Below are positions 33,985-45,718 of a stretch of DNA of 64,000 bases, in pieces; position 1 is the first letter of the stretch, and every line of letters starts with the position of its first letter. The DNA lies in NCBI GenBank assembly GCA_947396885.1, contig OX377204.1, positions 3,410,001 to 3,474,000 on the forward strand. The letters are read 5' to 3'. The notes under the pieces are model-generated. The model had not been told where the DNA came from and did not search any database. It worked only from the letters and a program-made list of their open reading frames with translations. Source of the DNA: Heligmosomoides polygyrus polygyrus. Taxonomy: Eukaryota > Nematoda > Chromadorea > Rhabditida > Heligmosomidae. A program made the translations under genes and the position numbers.

Positions 33985-34205
33985 TTTAGTTGCGATCAAA
34001 ACTCTTGCGCCAGGCGGGACTCGAACCCGCACCTTCTGCTTTTCGGGCAGCGATGCTACGCCTTACACCACCAGCGATTTTTAACCGAACAGAACATTCA
34101 CGATATCTTCCTAGTAGCAATCGCCTATCAGCCTGGTGTAAGGCGTAGCATCGCTGCCCGGAAAGCAGAAGGTGTGGGTTCGAGTCCCGCCTGTCGCTAG
34201 GAAAC
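33985..34205. repeat. tRNA-like palindromic element T, copy 2
   Basis: A minus-strand tRNA-like unit (34005-34070, complement GGTGGTGTAAGGCGTAGCAT then GGTGCGGGTTCGAGTCCCGC) faces a plus-strand unit (34134-34199) of nearly the same sequence. The cloverleaf is plausible in acceptor and T arms, but the anticodon loop has C instead of U before the anticodon. Read as tRNA-derived repeat arms, not tRNA genes. Confidence 0.75.
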
Positions 34206-34317
34206 TCTTCGGAAGACGACACAGAGTATTTTGCGAAAGGTCTGGAGGAGCCCAAAGGATTCGGATGCTTCGAGAAGTTTCAGCATTGTCCATCAGGAAC
34301 AAAATCAGTGCATACTG

Positions 34318-34454
34318 GGGCCAGATTCATCAACTGCTTACCGCTCTCTAACGGTGAAAATACCGTCAAATACCGACTCTGAAGAATGCCATATCAAGGG
34401 TGTGGTGGTACTTTTACCGTTAGATGGCGGTAAGCGATTGATGAATCTGGTTTT
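34318..34454. mobile_element. palindromic MITE core M3, copy 1
   Basis: GGGCCAGATTCATCAACTGC...CTCTAACGGTGAAAATACCG, with the complementary right half. Left border CTG; the right end is diverged (GATGAATCTGGTTTTTGG). Confidence 0.8.
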
Positions 34455-34459
34455 TGGTG

Positions 34460-35100
34460 GTGATGAAAGGATTCTGTTGCCGTATGGAAGCATTGACAGC
34501 TCCGTAATTGGCCATGAGAACTACGTCTTTAATCACTGAGATTATGTTTACCATGCCAGTTTCTAGTCGGGAGAAACTGAGTATCACTACCGTACTCCCT
34601 TGCCTACAGTAGGAGCTGCCGAGCCTTCCACTGTCCATTTTACCCCGCTTCCTCTCCGGAATCCCTATCGCTTAGCCAACAGGCTAATATTCAGAGCTGA
34701 AGAGCTGTGTGGTCAGTTGTCGTGGTAGCCGGTGGCCAATCAAGGGATTAGCCACCTCGGCACTAATCACTCCGCCATCACGGCCGCAGGAACACTGGCA
34801 CTTCGTCAGCAACCGCCGAACGTCAGCCCGTTCAAATACGGACTACTGGAACGCACGAGCCGGCTGGTGATGAGCGCTGGAAGCAGGCCGCGGTGTTGCC
34901 TAACGGCTGGTGGTGGTTCATATAGCCGCCGCTGCGACAACGGTCGACTTCTGGTCAGCGCGAGAAACCTAAGCAAACAAGGCGGCCCCGAACGACTGCT
35001 ATGCTGACCACCTGCCAGCTGCGAGTACCTATTGGAGTTCATAACCACACGTAGCACTGCAGGATGTGGAGTAGCAGATCTGGGTTTCATCGTCTATCTC
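34460..35100. other. stretch without recognised gene
   Basis: GC-rich from 34700 to 35050. The open frames on both strands share codons but no motif was recognised. Confidence 0.35.
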
Positions 35101-35129
35101 CTCATGACATCACACACCTCAAACTGTGT

Positions 35130-35188
35130 GGTTTAATTACCCAAGTTTGAGGTGTATATCACACATCCCAAACTTGGGTAATTAAACC
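35130..35188. repeat. SL1 sequence and inverted partial SL1 (inward facing)
   Basis: 35130-35151 is an exact 22-nt SL1 match (GGTTTAATTACCC... ending TTTGAG) followed by GT. After 17 bases, 35169-35188 is the complement of 20 SL1 bases. The pair can form a hairpin. The usual SL RNA body with an Sm site was not found downstream, so this is not called an SL RNA gene. Confidence 0.85.
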
Positions 35189-35189
35189 A

Positions 35190-36400
35190 ACAGGCAAAAG
35201 CGAACACAAAAAATTCATAATACGACAAGCAGCCACAAATTAGGACAAAAAGTCTACTACAGGATAAGCAGCTAAAATCTAACCATAAGGCAATAGGAAG
35301 ACATGGATTGTCGAACAGTGAAGAGGATACACCCGACCAACGTAGAGGATTCCCGAGCAGACCGCTCCAAATCATGCACTTCGTGATGGGAAACGTCTTC
35401 CCGCTGGTCGCGCATCCTTTATATCCTTCCTGTCTTCGCGGAATCGCTCGAGCGTTGCCGGTTATAGAAACATTGTCTAGGCTCTTGAATCAAGCTTCTG
35501 TTCAATCACATTCTTAATACCTTGAGTGGCGTAGCGATTTCGGTTGTATTCGGTAGACGTAGAATGCGCGGCGCATCCCAGAAAAGAATTGACTAACGCT
35601 ATTCGTTAGCCCTTTGACTGCCCGGATTCGCCATTTTTACGGAGCTCTTCGGGGCCACCGAGCTGTTTGAATCACCGACCTGTTCGAATGAACACCGACT
35701 TTACCTGGGCACCCCTCCAGAGAAAAATTGGGGGAGATAGACGGTCTTTGCCAATGGTTTCTAGGCGTCGTAGATGATGATGATGAAGGAGGAAGCTGTT
35801 CTGCTTCGCTGAACGACGCCAGGCTGATTCCTCCGAGGGAGCAAACATAGACGGCACGCGTAGTATGTAGTGTAGACCAATAGACGGTCTCCCCGTGGTG
35901 TTGTCTAGAGCGGATCAGTGCCGAGAGGTGGAGTTGTCCCGAAGATGGAGGGAGGTCCACTGACGCTAATTAGTTGATCAAACAAGCTCCTTATTCTCCT
36001 ACGACTTTCTTCTGCACTTGGATCGGAGCGTTTAAGAGGCAAGACCGGTTCTACTTTTCTTCACGTTCTTTGGCATCTTTGTTAGCCACTCACCTTCACT
36101 ATTACTTGTACCCCTACGGAATTCCACGACTGCTGAATACTACGAATTCCTTTTGGCACACATCTAGATGGAGAAGATGATTCACCTTGATTTTCCGATG
36201 AATTTTTCCAAACACCTCTGAAAATAGTAGAAGCTGTCTTAAGCTCTAATAAATCGATGATATAACTACAACTGGAAATCTAAGTCCGTGGTAGAGCTGC
36301 CAAATTTGAAAGAAATAATTATGAAATTCCTGTTGAGACTTGTGCCCTCCTTCCTCCTTTTACAACGAGATTTTCCACCAGGGTAAGCCAGTCTCTCGCT
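35190..36400. other. stretch without recognised gene; SINE tail fragment
   Basis: A SINE 3' fragment (TAGAATGCGCGGCGCATCCC, about 35552-35615, plus strand) is recognisable. A 107-codon minus frame at 35637-35960 has no known motif. Confidence 0.4.
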
Positions 36401-36407
36401 TTTTACA

Positions 36408-39400
36408 GGGCCCGGATTCATCAAGCAATGGGTATAGGTACAGTACCGGACATGCCGCTGCGTCCAACAAGCACAAGCGGCGCAAAAGGGCGCCGGAGTG
36501 CGCCGTTTTCCGCTCGCCACGCGCCGCGTCTGAGGCAAGTCGCGTTAGTGCGCGGCGTCCTCGACTTCTGGACGTTAGACTGAATGAAGGAGCTTATCCA
36601 TGCGTTCGGACAAGCATGGCCTACTGTTTGGAACTAACTGCCGGCATAGCGCGCGCTCTGAACAATGCATGTAGGCCGGCAGAATCAATCGAGTGGGAGC
36701 GACAACCTGTACAGCAAGCGACAGCTTGAACAGTGAGCGGATGGGGAGTTTTAACGAAAATGCCTAGCCTTCCTACTCAGGCATTGCTCTAGGACTGTCC
36801 AGCTTGCATCTGGAGTGCGCCGTAAACAATGCATATAGAATCGAACCTATCCATCGAGTGGGCGCGGAAGCTTGTAGAGTGAGAGTTTGAGGAGTTTTAT
36901 CAGAAATCCCTAGCCGCCCTACTCAGGAGCTGCTCTAGGACTGTCCAGCTTGCATCCTGGAGTGCGCCGTAAACAATGCATATAGAATCGAACCTATCAA
37001 TCGAGTGGGCGCGGAAGCTTGTAGAGTGAGAGTTTAAGGAGTTTTATCAGAAATCCCTAGCCGCCCCACTCAGGAGCTGCTCTAGGACTGTCCAGCTTGC
37101 ATCTGGAGTGCGCCGTGAACAATGCATATAGAATCGAACCTATCAATCGAGTGGGCCGACCGCTCGCAAATTGCACGCGCGCCGGCGTGTTTGGAGCGCG
37201 ATAACTCTGTCAAGTGTGAACCCTTCCGGCTGCAGCTTGTGGATTTTGTAGTCAGTAAAAAGCTCTAGCAGCTCGCCGAAGCACAGCGAAGTAGCCTAAG
37301 AACTGACAAAGTTACGGTGGTGCAAAAATGCAGGTCAGGCTTGTGTGACACGATTTTTTTCCAAATTCAGTCGACCCCTGCGGAAAGACGCGGAGAGCTA
37401 GCATCTTGCAAATACGCAAACCAGCAGAACGCTCAAGGTTCTTTACGAAAACGTGCTTGCAACTCCCTAGCTTATTAAATTGCCTTAATACCAGCTGCCG
37501 CTTTAGAGCGGCGGACGGCAACAGTAAAGATACTTCCGCCCTTATTCCTTCCATTTTTGAGTTTTCGGCACTAGCAATGACACTGTTCTGTTCAACTCGA
37601 TGAGCTCTATCGAACGGTGTCAATCTCGGCCAGTTTTGGAAAGATCGATTTTTTGACAATTTTGCATCGGGGGTGAGGCCGCAGCGGAGGGCCGATGACG
37701 TCACCAAAAACCAATATTTTGGAATCTGGCCAAGTTGGACACCATTTGATAGCGCTTTTGACGGTGAATGGAACGTTTTTACGTAGAGTGGCGAGAACTG
37801 TGATGTGAGCGAGTAAGAGCGAGGAGAGCATGATCATTGTTGTGATAAATTGTGCGCGCGGCGTCTTCTGAGCGCGATAGCTCTGTAAAGTGTGAATCTT
37901 TCCGGCTGCAGCTTGTGAGTTTTGTAGGAAGCAAAATGTTCCAGTAGTGTGCCAAAATACGGTAATGTAGCTTATGATTGGACAAAGTTACGGTGGTGCA
38001 AAATGCAGGTCAGGCTTGTGTGACACGATTTTTTTTCCAAATTCAGTCGACCCCTGCGGAAAGACGCGGAGAGCTAGCATCTTGCAAATGTGCAGGCGAG
38101 CAGAACGCTTAAGGTTCTTTACGAAAACGTGCTCACAGCTCCCTAGCTTATTAAATTGCCTTAGTACCAGCTGCCGTTTTAGAGCGGCGGACTTAGCGGT
38201 TGAAGTTTCCTGCCCTCTTACTCACCCGTATTTGGGTTTTCGATACCCCCAATAACACGATTAGCTTCACCGCGAAAAGCTCTATCGAACGGGAGCCAAC
38301 TTGGCCCATTCGGAAAAATCGATTTTCGATGACGTCATCGTCCCTCTGCCGCGGTCTTGAGTGGCCTTGTCCTCGGTGCGAAACCGCCAAAAAACCAATG
38401 TTTCCAAAATCGGTCGTAATTGATACCATTCGATAGTGCTTTTCATGCTGAACAGAAAAGTACCACTGCGAGTGTTGAAAACTCAAATCTTGGCGAGTAA
38501 GAGCGCAAGAAACTCTAACCGCTATCTTTCGACGCTTTAAACTGGCAGTTGTGCCTAAAACAGTTTAGGCAGCTGAGGCGTTCTGAGCACGTCATCGTAA
38601 GGTATCTTAGGCGTCCTGTTAGCCCACGCATTTTAAGCGCGTTAGCTAGCTGCGTTTTCCCGCAGTGGTTCACCGAAATCGGAAAAAATGCGTCCGTCAC
38701 ACAACCCGCATCTGCATCTTCATATCTCTGTAACATTGCCTCTTCTTAAGCTACGCCACTTCTACTACTACTAGAACATTTTACTGCCTATAAGACCCAC
38801 GAGTTGCAGCCGAAATGACTCTAACCTGAACGAGTTACTGCGCTCTGAACACGCCCGCAAGTGCAATTTAGCACAATAACGGTCGATGTTCCCACTGCTT
38901 TTACTCGCCCAGATTACGGTATTCGCTACTCTTAGCAGCACTGTTCAATTCAGCACGAAAAGCTCTATCGAACCTTAACCAACTTGGCCCGGTTCGGAAA
39001 TATCGGTTTTCGATGACATCATCACCCTCTGCCGCGATCTAAAGCGGCGCCCTCTTCTTCGCCGCGAATGTCAAAAAATCGATCTTTCCAAAACTGGCCG
39101 AGATTGACACCGTTCGATAGAGCTCATCGAGCTGAACAGAACAGTGTCATTGCCAGTGCCGAAAACTCAAAAATGGAAGGGATAAGGGCGGAAGAATCTT
39201 TACTGTTGCCGTCCGCCGCTCTAAAGCGGCAGCTGGTACTAAGGCAATTTAATAAGCTAGGGAGTTGTAAGCACGTTTTCGTAAAGAACTTTGAGCGTTC
39301 TGCTGGTTTGCATATTTGCAAGATGCTAGCTCTCCGCGTCTTTCCGCAGGGGTCGACTGAATTTGGGAAAAAAATCGTGTCACACAAGCCTGACCTGCAT

Positions 39401-40304
39401 TTTTGCACCACCGTAACTTTGTCAGTTCTTAGGCTACTTCGCTGTGCTTTGGCGAGCTGCTAGAGCTTTTTACTGACTACAAAATCCACAAGCTGCAGCC
39501 GGAAGAGTTCACACTTGACAGAGTTATCGCGCTCCAAACACGCCCGCGCGTGCAATTTGCGAGCGGTCGGCCCACTCGATTGATAGGTTCGATTCTATAT
39601 GCATTGTTCACGGCGCACTCCAGATGCAAGCTGGACAGTCCTAGAGCAATGCCTGAGTAGGAAGGCTAGGCATTTTCGTTAAAACTCCCCATCCGCTCAC
39701 TGTTCAAGCTGTCGCTTGCTGTACAGGTTGTCGCTCCCACTCGATTGATTCTGCCGGCCTACATGCATTGTTCAGAGCGCGCGCCATGCCGGCAGTTAGT
39801 TCCAAACAGTAGGCCATGCTCGTCCGAACGCATGGATAAGCTCCTTCATTCAGTCTAACGTCCAGAAGTTGAGGACGCCGCGCACTAACGCGACTTGCCT
39901 CAGACGCGGCGCGTGGCGAGCGGAAAACGGCGCTCTCAGGCGCCCTTTTGCGCCGCTTCTCATCTTTTTCGCCGCTTGTGCTTGTTGGACGCAGCGGCAT
40001 GTCCGGTACTGTAGAGATACCGTAAGGGAATCATACCCACTACCAGCATTGGGTAGTAACTACGAACCGTATTCATGAAAGGATTCAAGGGTAAGGTACA
40101 ACTAGGCCTCTAGCGAGAACAGCAGCTGATCTCACTGGAGCGCCATTTTGTCAATGAGGCGCGAATGAGTCGCGGGTATACGGATGTACCCACGACGATC
40201 GGAGAGTTTTCTCTACCCACTGATATACCCACGATTTGGCGGGTAAGGTTTATCAAATCGTGGGTATGTCCACATCGTGGGTATGTCTACCCCCTATACC
40301 CAGC
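36408..40304. mobile_element. MITE core M2, copy 3, split by a large foldback
   Basis: Left part GGGCCCGGATTCATCAAGCA...GGGTATAGGTA (36408-36440). It continues after the insertion with TAGAGATACCGTAAGGG (from 40012) to CCCCTATACCCAGCA. In the 33.06-kb copy these two parts are contiguous (read on the other strand). The far terminus is lost after about 40304. Confidence 0.82.
36441..40011. mobile_element. 3.57-kb foldback transposon with TA target duplication
   Basis: Ends CAGTACCGGACATGCCGCTG and its complement, with TA outside both (36439-36440 and 40012-40013). The arms stay nearly identical for hundreds of bases, with one 15-bp indel near the tips. The left arm has three tandem copies of a roughly 145-bp unit (about 36720-37160, landmark GCTCTAGGACTGTCCAGCTT) while the right arm has one (about 39575-39720). 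Inside, a roughly 680-bp block (landmark GTTACGGTGGTGCAAAA) occurs twice in direct order (37.3 and 38.0 kb) and inverted near 39.4 kb. Mirror-image open frames in the arms (36340-36729/39704-40000 and 37312-37707/39068-39463) reflect the symmetry and match no known protein. No transposase was found, so it is probably non-autonomous. Confidence 0.88.
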
Positions 40305-40454
40305 AGCTCTAAGCACATGATATGATGGTATCTTTATCTTTAACTTTGATGACGAAATTCATGACCAGGCTAGTTATAACAAAATCTAGACCTGAGTGAA
40401 AACAAGTTTACAGAACATAGTATATAATAACATATAACAAACTACAACATAGTG

Positions 40455-40610
40455 TTAGGTTGTCGCAAAATTATTGGCTGAAACGAACCGCTTATTTCAA
40501 ACTGCTATAACTTAGCTTAAACACAACTTTATTAATCGAAGTAAAACCCACCGGAATTATACATTTTTGAAAACGAAAACGTAATAAATCTAATCCTTTA
40601 CAATGGGGGG
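40455..40610 (+). mobile_element. mariner left end, truncated
   Basis: TTAGGTTGTCGCAAAATTAT followed by CTTTATTAATCGAAGTAAAA matches the terminus at 63850 (TTAGGTTGTAACGAAATAAA...GTTTATTAATCGAAATAAAA). Only the terminal part is present; no transposase follows. Confidence 0.65.
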
Positions 40611-40952
40611 CGTGTGTTCGGCCGGTGCTTTGCTTGGTTGTGCCTTTATTTGGCGCGTTACCACCTCCCAATGCTGCCCATTTTCACGACATGAACTAAT
40701 TTTTCACTCAAATTTAGCTCCCAGTTCTACCTGTTATCACCACAGATACCATCAGATTATTTTTGCTAGACCTACATCTTTCCAGACTAGGCAGTTCAGA
40801 TTCTTATCTTCTTTCTTCTCCACTAGGAATGACCTGGTAGCATAGACCTGTACGGCGCATGAGAGCCTTTCGAGTGAAACTAGTCCGAACACATTCAATG
40901 ATATCTATGGACTTCTTTTTATAAGGCGGGAAAAAATTGACCAAAGACGCAC

Positions 40953-41037
40953 TCGTATCGCTCCACGACATCTCGTGGAAGTAGAGTGCGCGGCGTGTCC
41001 CAAAATGGATTGAGCGACGCCGTCCTTTATCCTTCAT
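40953..41037 (+). mobile_element. SINE 3' fragment
   Basis: CCACGACATCTCGTGGAAGT to GCCGTCCTTTATCC; the tRNA head is missing. Confidence 0.75.
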
Positions 41038-41058
41038 TATGTGCTGATGGAACAACAA

Positions 41059-41365
41059 AAGGATAAAAGGATAAAGGACGGCGTTACTCAATCCCTTCTG
41101 GGATGCGCCAGCGCATTCTACTTCTACGGGATGTCGTGGAGGCGACATGAATGCGTATTTGGCCATTCAATGACTTGCGGTGGCCAGCCGATGAACAAGT
41201 CAGCGCTTTATCCTTCCCAGACAAGTCTGGTACCAATTCGCCGACCCCGGAGGGATGGAAGGCTTGGTTGGCCTGGGCGAGAAATCCGAACCAGGAACCT
41301 AGTATCGGGTGCACACGGCAGTCGCGCCTCCTCCGACTGCGCTACACGCGCCCATGGAATTTATG
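41059..41365 (-). mobile_element. SINE copy 11 with 12-bp target duplication
   Basis: Near-consensus minus copy. ATGGAACAACAA occurs immediately on both sides (41047-41058 and 41366-41377), showing target-primed insertion of a young copy. Confidence 0.92.
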
Positions 41366-41439
41366 GAACAACAAGTTCATTGTAAAACCAACCTATTTAG
41401 GTCAATAAAAAGATCGTTCCACAATTTTAAGAGAATACA

Positions 41440-41990
41440 ACTTGAGCTAAAATTGATTTTGTAAGGTTTTCCAGCTCTATTTGATTTGTAGTTGATTTGT
41501 TCGAGCAGGAATCAACAAGGTCGCTATTCGTCCCTGCTGTGTGCCAGAGTAGCACAGTAGGTATAAGTACAATAATTGTGCTGAATTTTTAATTTTAGAG
41601 AGAAATAGTTGATTAAAACTGGTCTAAAGCACATCAACAAAGCAATCATAGCGCGCATTAAAAGATGATATCGCGCCATGCATCCGAAAAGCTCGTCGTG
41701 ATTTTTATTTGATTGATAGTCGAAATGATGCTTACACGAACCATCTAAATGAGGATATGCGTTCCTTACAAGTGTTTCTGTTGTATCGCGTTTACAAGTA
41801 TGAAACTCCATACGAGCAAAAATTTTGCTATAAGTCGAATAAAAATCGCGACGTCTTGGACAAGGGTATGTCACAATCTCTTTTTTTTTGCACTAAAATA
41901 TGGTCGCCTTCCTACTTTTTAAAACAAGCTTTGTACCATAATTTTTCTTAAAATAAGAAAAGTATAAGTCTTCAAATAATCTATTTGCTT
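41440..41990. repeat. AT-rich dispersed repeat R7, copy 3
   Basis: GCGCCATGCATCCGAAAAGC, CGCGACGTCTTGGACAAGGG and CTTTTTAAAACAAGCTTTGT match other copies. Its right edge abuts an SL1 complement at 41999. Confidence 0.6.
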
Positions 41991-41998
41991 TCTTTTAC

Positions 41999-42020
41999 CT
42001 CAAACTTGGGTAATTAAACC
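41999..42020 (-). repeat. exact SL1 22-mer, minus strand
   Basis: Complement of the nematode SL1 leader, complete over 22 nt. Read on the minus strand it is followed by GTAAAAG, a donor-like sequence. No inverted partner was seen nearby and no SL RNA body was recognised. Confidence 0.85.
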
Positions 42021-42423
42021 ACCACCGTTGTTCAAAAGTTAATTAATACCTCTGAACCCCTGAAGACGGTGTGAAGTCGAAACGTCGGCGCTTATAAATT
42101 GAGATCAACCTTAACACCTCTTGCGCCACAAGGGACAAAGGCTGACAACCCACAAGCCAGGTTTAGTGAAACACCAGAGCTGTACTGCATGGTCACAGTT
42201 CGATCACTTCTTATAGAGGAGATGAAACGGGAATTTCTCCGTCTTGTGCACAAATGACATCATCCGTCCCAGATTTCCAACTTTCATTGGGGCAACCGGA
42301 ATGTTGTAGCCGTTTTCAGGTCTCGGACAAAAGCAGTTATTGCTCTATTGAGCGCCAAGAGTTTTCAATTAAAATAGTGGTTTTATAAAATGTAAATATA
42401 ATATATTAAAATTAAACAAAATA

Positions 42424-43899
42424 CAGGGTGTCTCAAAAATATGCATACACTGTTTGAAAGCTGATAGCTTTGCTCATTTTAAAGGTACTGAAAAAAAGTT
42501 AAGAAATCATATGAAACTTTAGAAAATAGAAATTTTCTGACATATGATCGGCATGGAATGCGCCATGCACTCGTCTGAAATTGATTTATTTATTTATTAT
42601 TTATTATTAATACATATATAAGGATGCGCCAACAGCGATCGCAATAAAGCAAGGAGAACATTGCCCAGGAAAATAGGAATAGGAAAAAACTCAGAACTCA
42701 ACTTGTAAACAGCGAAAGCACTAAAAAGAAAGTTATCGTGAGCGCTGAGGAAAGGCCCACCTTCTCTGAACCTGCACGCGCTGTAAAGGGAGAAAATAAC
42801 CAGAGGAAGTAGGGTAAGGAAATTTTGCATTTTGAAATCGATTGATTGTGTTTCCCTTTAATAGACGCTATAATTCCCTTACAAAGTGACCGTTTTGATT
42901 AATTTGTGCCTTACTTTTGGGTTTAGAACTTGAAAGCACACTACGGCTTGCAAAAAAAAATGCAGGGTATCTTAAAAATGGAGGTACTTTGTGAAGGGTT
43001 GTAAAATTGCTACCAGTGAATTTTTTGAAAATATTTGAGACTCATATGAAAGCGCATGGTAACGAGATTTCTGTGACTTGTGAACGGTCAAGATTGCGCC
43101 ATGCTTCGCCTTAAGCCTTGCATTTCAGACTGGATTGATTGTGCATGGGCTGAATGCTTGTTACAATCCTGGTACCACTTGGTCACGTTAACCTGTTCTG
43201 TGCCCCTTTAAAGTTTTCCATCGCTCAGTAGCTGTAGTTATGCAGATTAACCTCTTTATTCGGCTTGAATGTTGCTTCATCAGTACATAGAATCCGCCTT
43301 GGAAAATGGGATTCATGCTCGCATTTAAATTGTTCAATCAACAAACTCGCATGTCACGTGTCTTTCACGTAATTGTCAAGTTCTAAACGTTAAAAAAAGC
43401 ACAGCACATGTTAATCTGGCCAAGTAATAACAAGACTGTAACAAGCATTCATCCCTTGCATTATCAATCGAGTCTGAATTGCAAGGTTTCAGGCGAGCGC
43501 ATGGCACAATCTCGACCATTTTCACGCCGCAGAAATTTCGTTGACCTGTGCTTTAGTATGAGGTTCAAATATTTTCAAAAGCTTTACATCGAATAGTATC
43601 ACCATTTTTAGGATACCCTGCATTTTTCGCAAGCAGTGGGGTATTTTTAAGTTGGAACCTTAAAGAAAGCACAAGTCAATCGAAATGGCCACTCTGTGAA
43701 GAATCTATAACATATCTTAAGGGAAAACACCGTCAATCGAGTGTAAAATGGGCGAGTACTTGGCGCGTTCTACACTGCTCATATGTCATAATAATTCTAC
43801 TATTCTAAGCTTTCCTATGTGCCCTTAACTTTTTACTGCCTTTACTGTGAGCAGAGTTATCACCTTTCAAACAGTTTATACATTTTTTAAGACAACCTA
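42424..43899 (-). mobile_element. DNA transposon DT2, copy 1 (decayed)
   Basis: Left end CAGGGTGTCTCAAAAATATG after TA. The right end is the partial complement CATTTTTTAAGACAACCT, followed by ATATA. On the minus strand (about 43310-43220) a transposase piece reads HESHFPRRILCTDEATFKPN and ends VNLHNYSY; this is the DEATFxxxGxVNxHN block of a DDE transposase. Frames are broken elsewhere. The relative is at 59268-60459. Confidence 0.75.
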
Positions 43900-43991
43900 T
43901 ATAATAAAATTAAACAAAATAGATCAATTATTTAGGAGCGCCTCGCAATTGCGCGCTTCGCGAGAAGTTGCCGTATCATTAAGTGTTATAC

Positions 43992-44109
43992 TTCGGCGAC
44001 GCTGTTGTCGGCGACGTCGGCGACAGTGTTACGCGGGCTGCTACGCAGTGCGTAGCAACCCGCGCAACACAGCGTTGCCATCACGTCGCCGAAGTATAAC
44101 ATAGGCCTA
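43992..44109. mobile_element. foldback MITE, ATACTTCG family, copy 4
   Basis: GTTATACTTCGGCGACGCTG ... CGTCGCCGAAGTATAAC, around the inner palindrome GCTACGCAGTGCGTAGC, ending AGGCCTAAG. Confidence 0.85.
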
Positions 44110-44349
44110 AGCGAAGGACAATCATGTCCTCGTTAGAGGAACAGCCCCTTTTCACTTCCTCGTGAAGAAGAGAATCTCTGCGAAGCCCAGTCTGTGCTCT
44201 CTTTGCCATTTGCGGAGGAGAACACAGAAAATAATCCCAAACTCAATCAAGAGCGTTCTTCTTTTGCGCGCGGGCCCTCTGTTTCATAAGTACCGAACAT
44301 TTATTATAACATTCTATGAAGTTTTAATTCATCTACCCGAAAACTGAAC

Positions 44350-44570
44350 ACACTGCTTGAAATTTTGTAAAATTTTTCGTTTTGAGGAGAAATAACGGTT
44401 TAAAACTTGTTTTAAAGAGCAGGAAGGCTGCCATTTTTTAGCGCCAAAAAAATAGATTGCGCGCGCGCAATGCGCTATGTCCAAGCAGCATCGCGATTTT
44501 TATTCGAGTGATGGCTGAGTTTCTGTTCGCATGGAGTTCCACTTCTTGTTTCTTCACAGCACTACACAAT
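44350..44570. repeat. AT-rich dispersed repeat R7, copy 4 (short, inverted)
   Basis: GCAGGAAGGCTGCCATTTTT and CATCGCGATTTTTATTCGA match other R7 copies in the opposite sense. Confidence 0.55.
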
Positions 44571-45255
44571 ATTAAGGAATATAGAAGTAAGAACTAGAGG
44601 TATCCGATATTCTCCTCCGGTTGATTCCTATCCATTCTCTCTCAGTTGCGTTCCGATTCAATGTTTTTCTGTGGTATCACGATCAAGAGCTCTCGTGAGG
44701 CTAGGATAAGTCGACAAGCACGTCAGTAAGCAGGTCTATCCATTCTAGCCTACATAGTGCATGAGACGTGAACGTTTTTCTCCGTCTCGAATGACGGCTC
44801 CGAAACCGTGCCCTATTGAGTGCACTCGACACGCCGAACCCCTCAGTCGGTGGCTGTTTTTAGCATTGTCCACCCGGTCGCAGTACACACGTTCAGTGCT
44901 CCTATTGACTTTTGAGGAGAGATATTGGTCTAGCGATTCTCGGGACTCTTCTACGTTTCCATTGTATTTCTACAATGCTTTAAACGTGAAATCTATCAAC
45001 TACGAACAGCACTACTTGAAGACGAAAGCTCGTCTAGTCGAAGTTTATATGAGGAGTTCGTTGTTCTCCGCACTTGTGGGCATCATTGAGGCCATTCTGA
45101 AGTTATGACTGTTTACTAGAGGCTTCTGGCTTCCAAGCAGCCATGGAAGGTTGTTCCTCGTCGATTCTTCCGTTTCTCATATATACATGGAGCACTCATT
45201 TTATTGGTTTTCATTGTTGAAATCAGCGCCTAGGAATTAAACAACTGCATCAGAA
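44570..45255. other. stretch with an unrecognised open frame
   Basis: A + frame of 115 codons (44761-45108) lacks recognised motifs. It could be a chance frame. Confidence 0.3.
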
Positions 45256-45423
45256 TGACCTGGGTTGCGCAGTTCGAAGACGTCCGCTGTTGCATGCACC
45301 TTCAATCGATCGAATTTCGAGGTTATACCCAGGCATCCATTTAGGGTAGGGCAAATCTTACCAGGGGTATGGAAACGATAAAACGCAGACTCGATCGTGA
45401 GTGACGGTGTAGGCCAAATGAAA

Positions 45424-45718
45424 CGGTAAGAATAAAGAACGACATGGCTCAATCCTTTTTGGTATGCCCACACATTCATCATACATTTACCTATGTCGTG
45501 GAGGAAATTTGAGAACGCATTTGGCCATACGATGACTTGCGGTGGTCGGCCGACGAATAAGTCAGCGTTTTATGCTTCTCAGGCAAGTCTGGTACCAACT
45601 CATTGACCCCGGAGGGAGGGAAGACTCTGTTGGCCTGGGCGGGAAACCGAACCAGGAACCTGGTATGGTATGCACCCGACAGTCGGCGCCTCTTCCGACT
45701 GCGCTGCTACACGTTATG
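45424..45718 (-). mobile_element. SINE copy 12 beside a decayed opposite copy
   Basis: The minus copy carries GGTGGTCGGCCGACGAATAA and CGGGAAACCGAACCAGGAAC. A very diverged + copy precedes it (about 45255-45420) and another 3' end follows (about 45765-45820). Confidence 0.8.

Noticed and set aside
35130..35240. SL1 RNA gene
   Set aside because: The leader and GT are present, but no Sm-site (A/G-T4-6-G) and no SL RNA stem body could be seen downstream; the complement of SL1 follows within 20 bp instead.
37312..37707. Genes in the 36.4-40.0 kb palindrome
   Set aside because: Frames occur as mirror images in both arms, match no known protein, and overlap frames on the other strand; better explained by arm symmetry and GC content.
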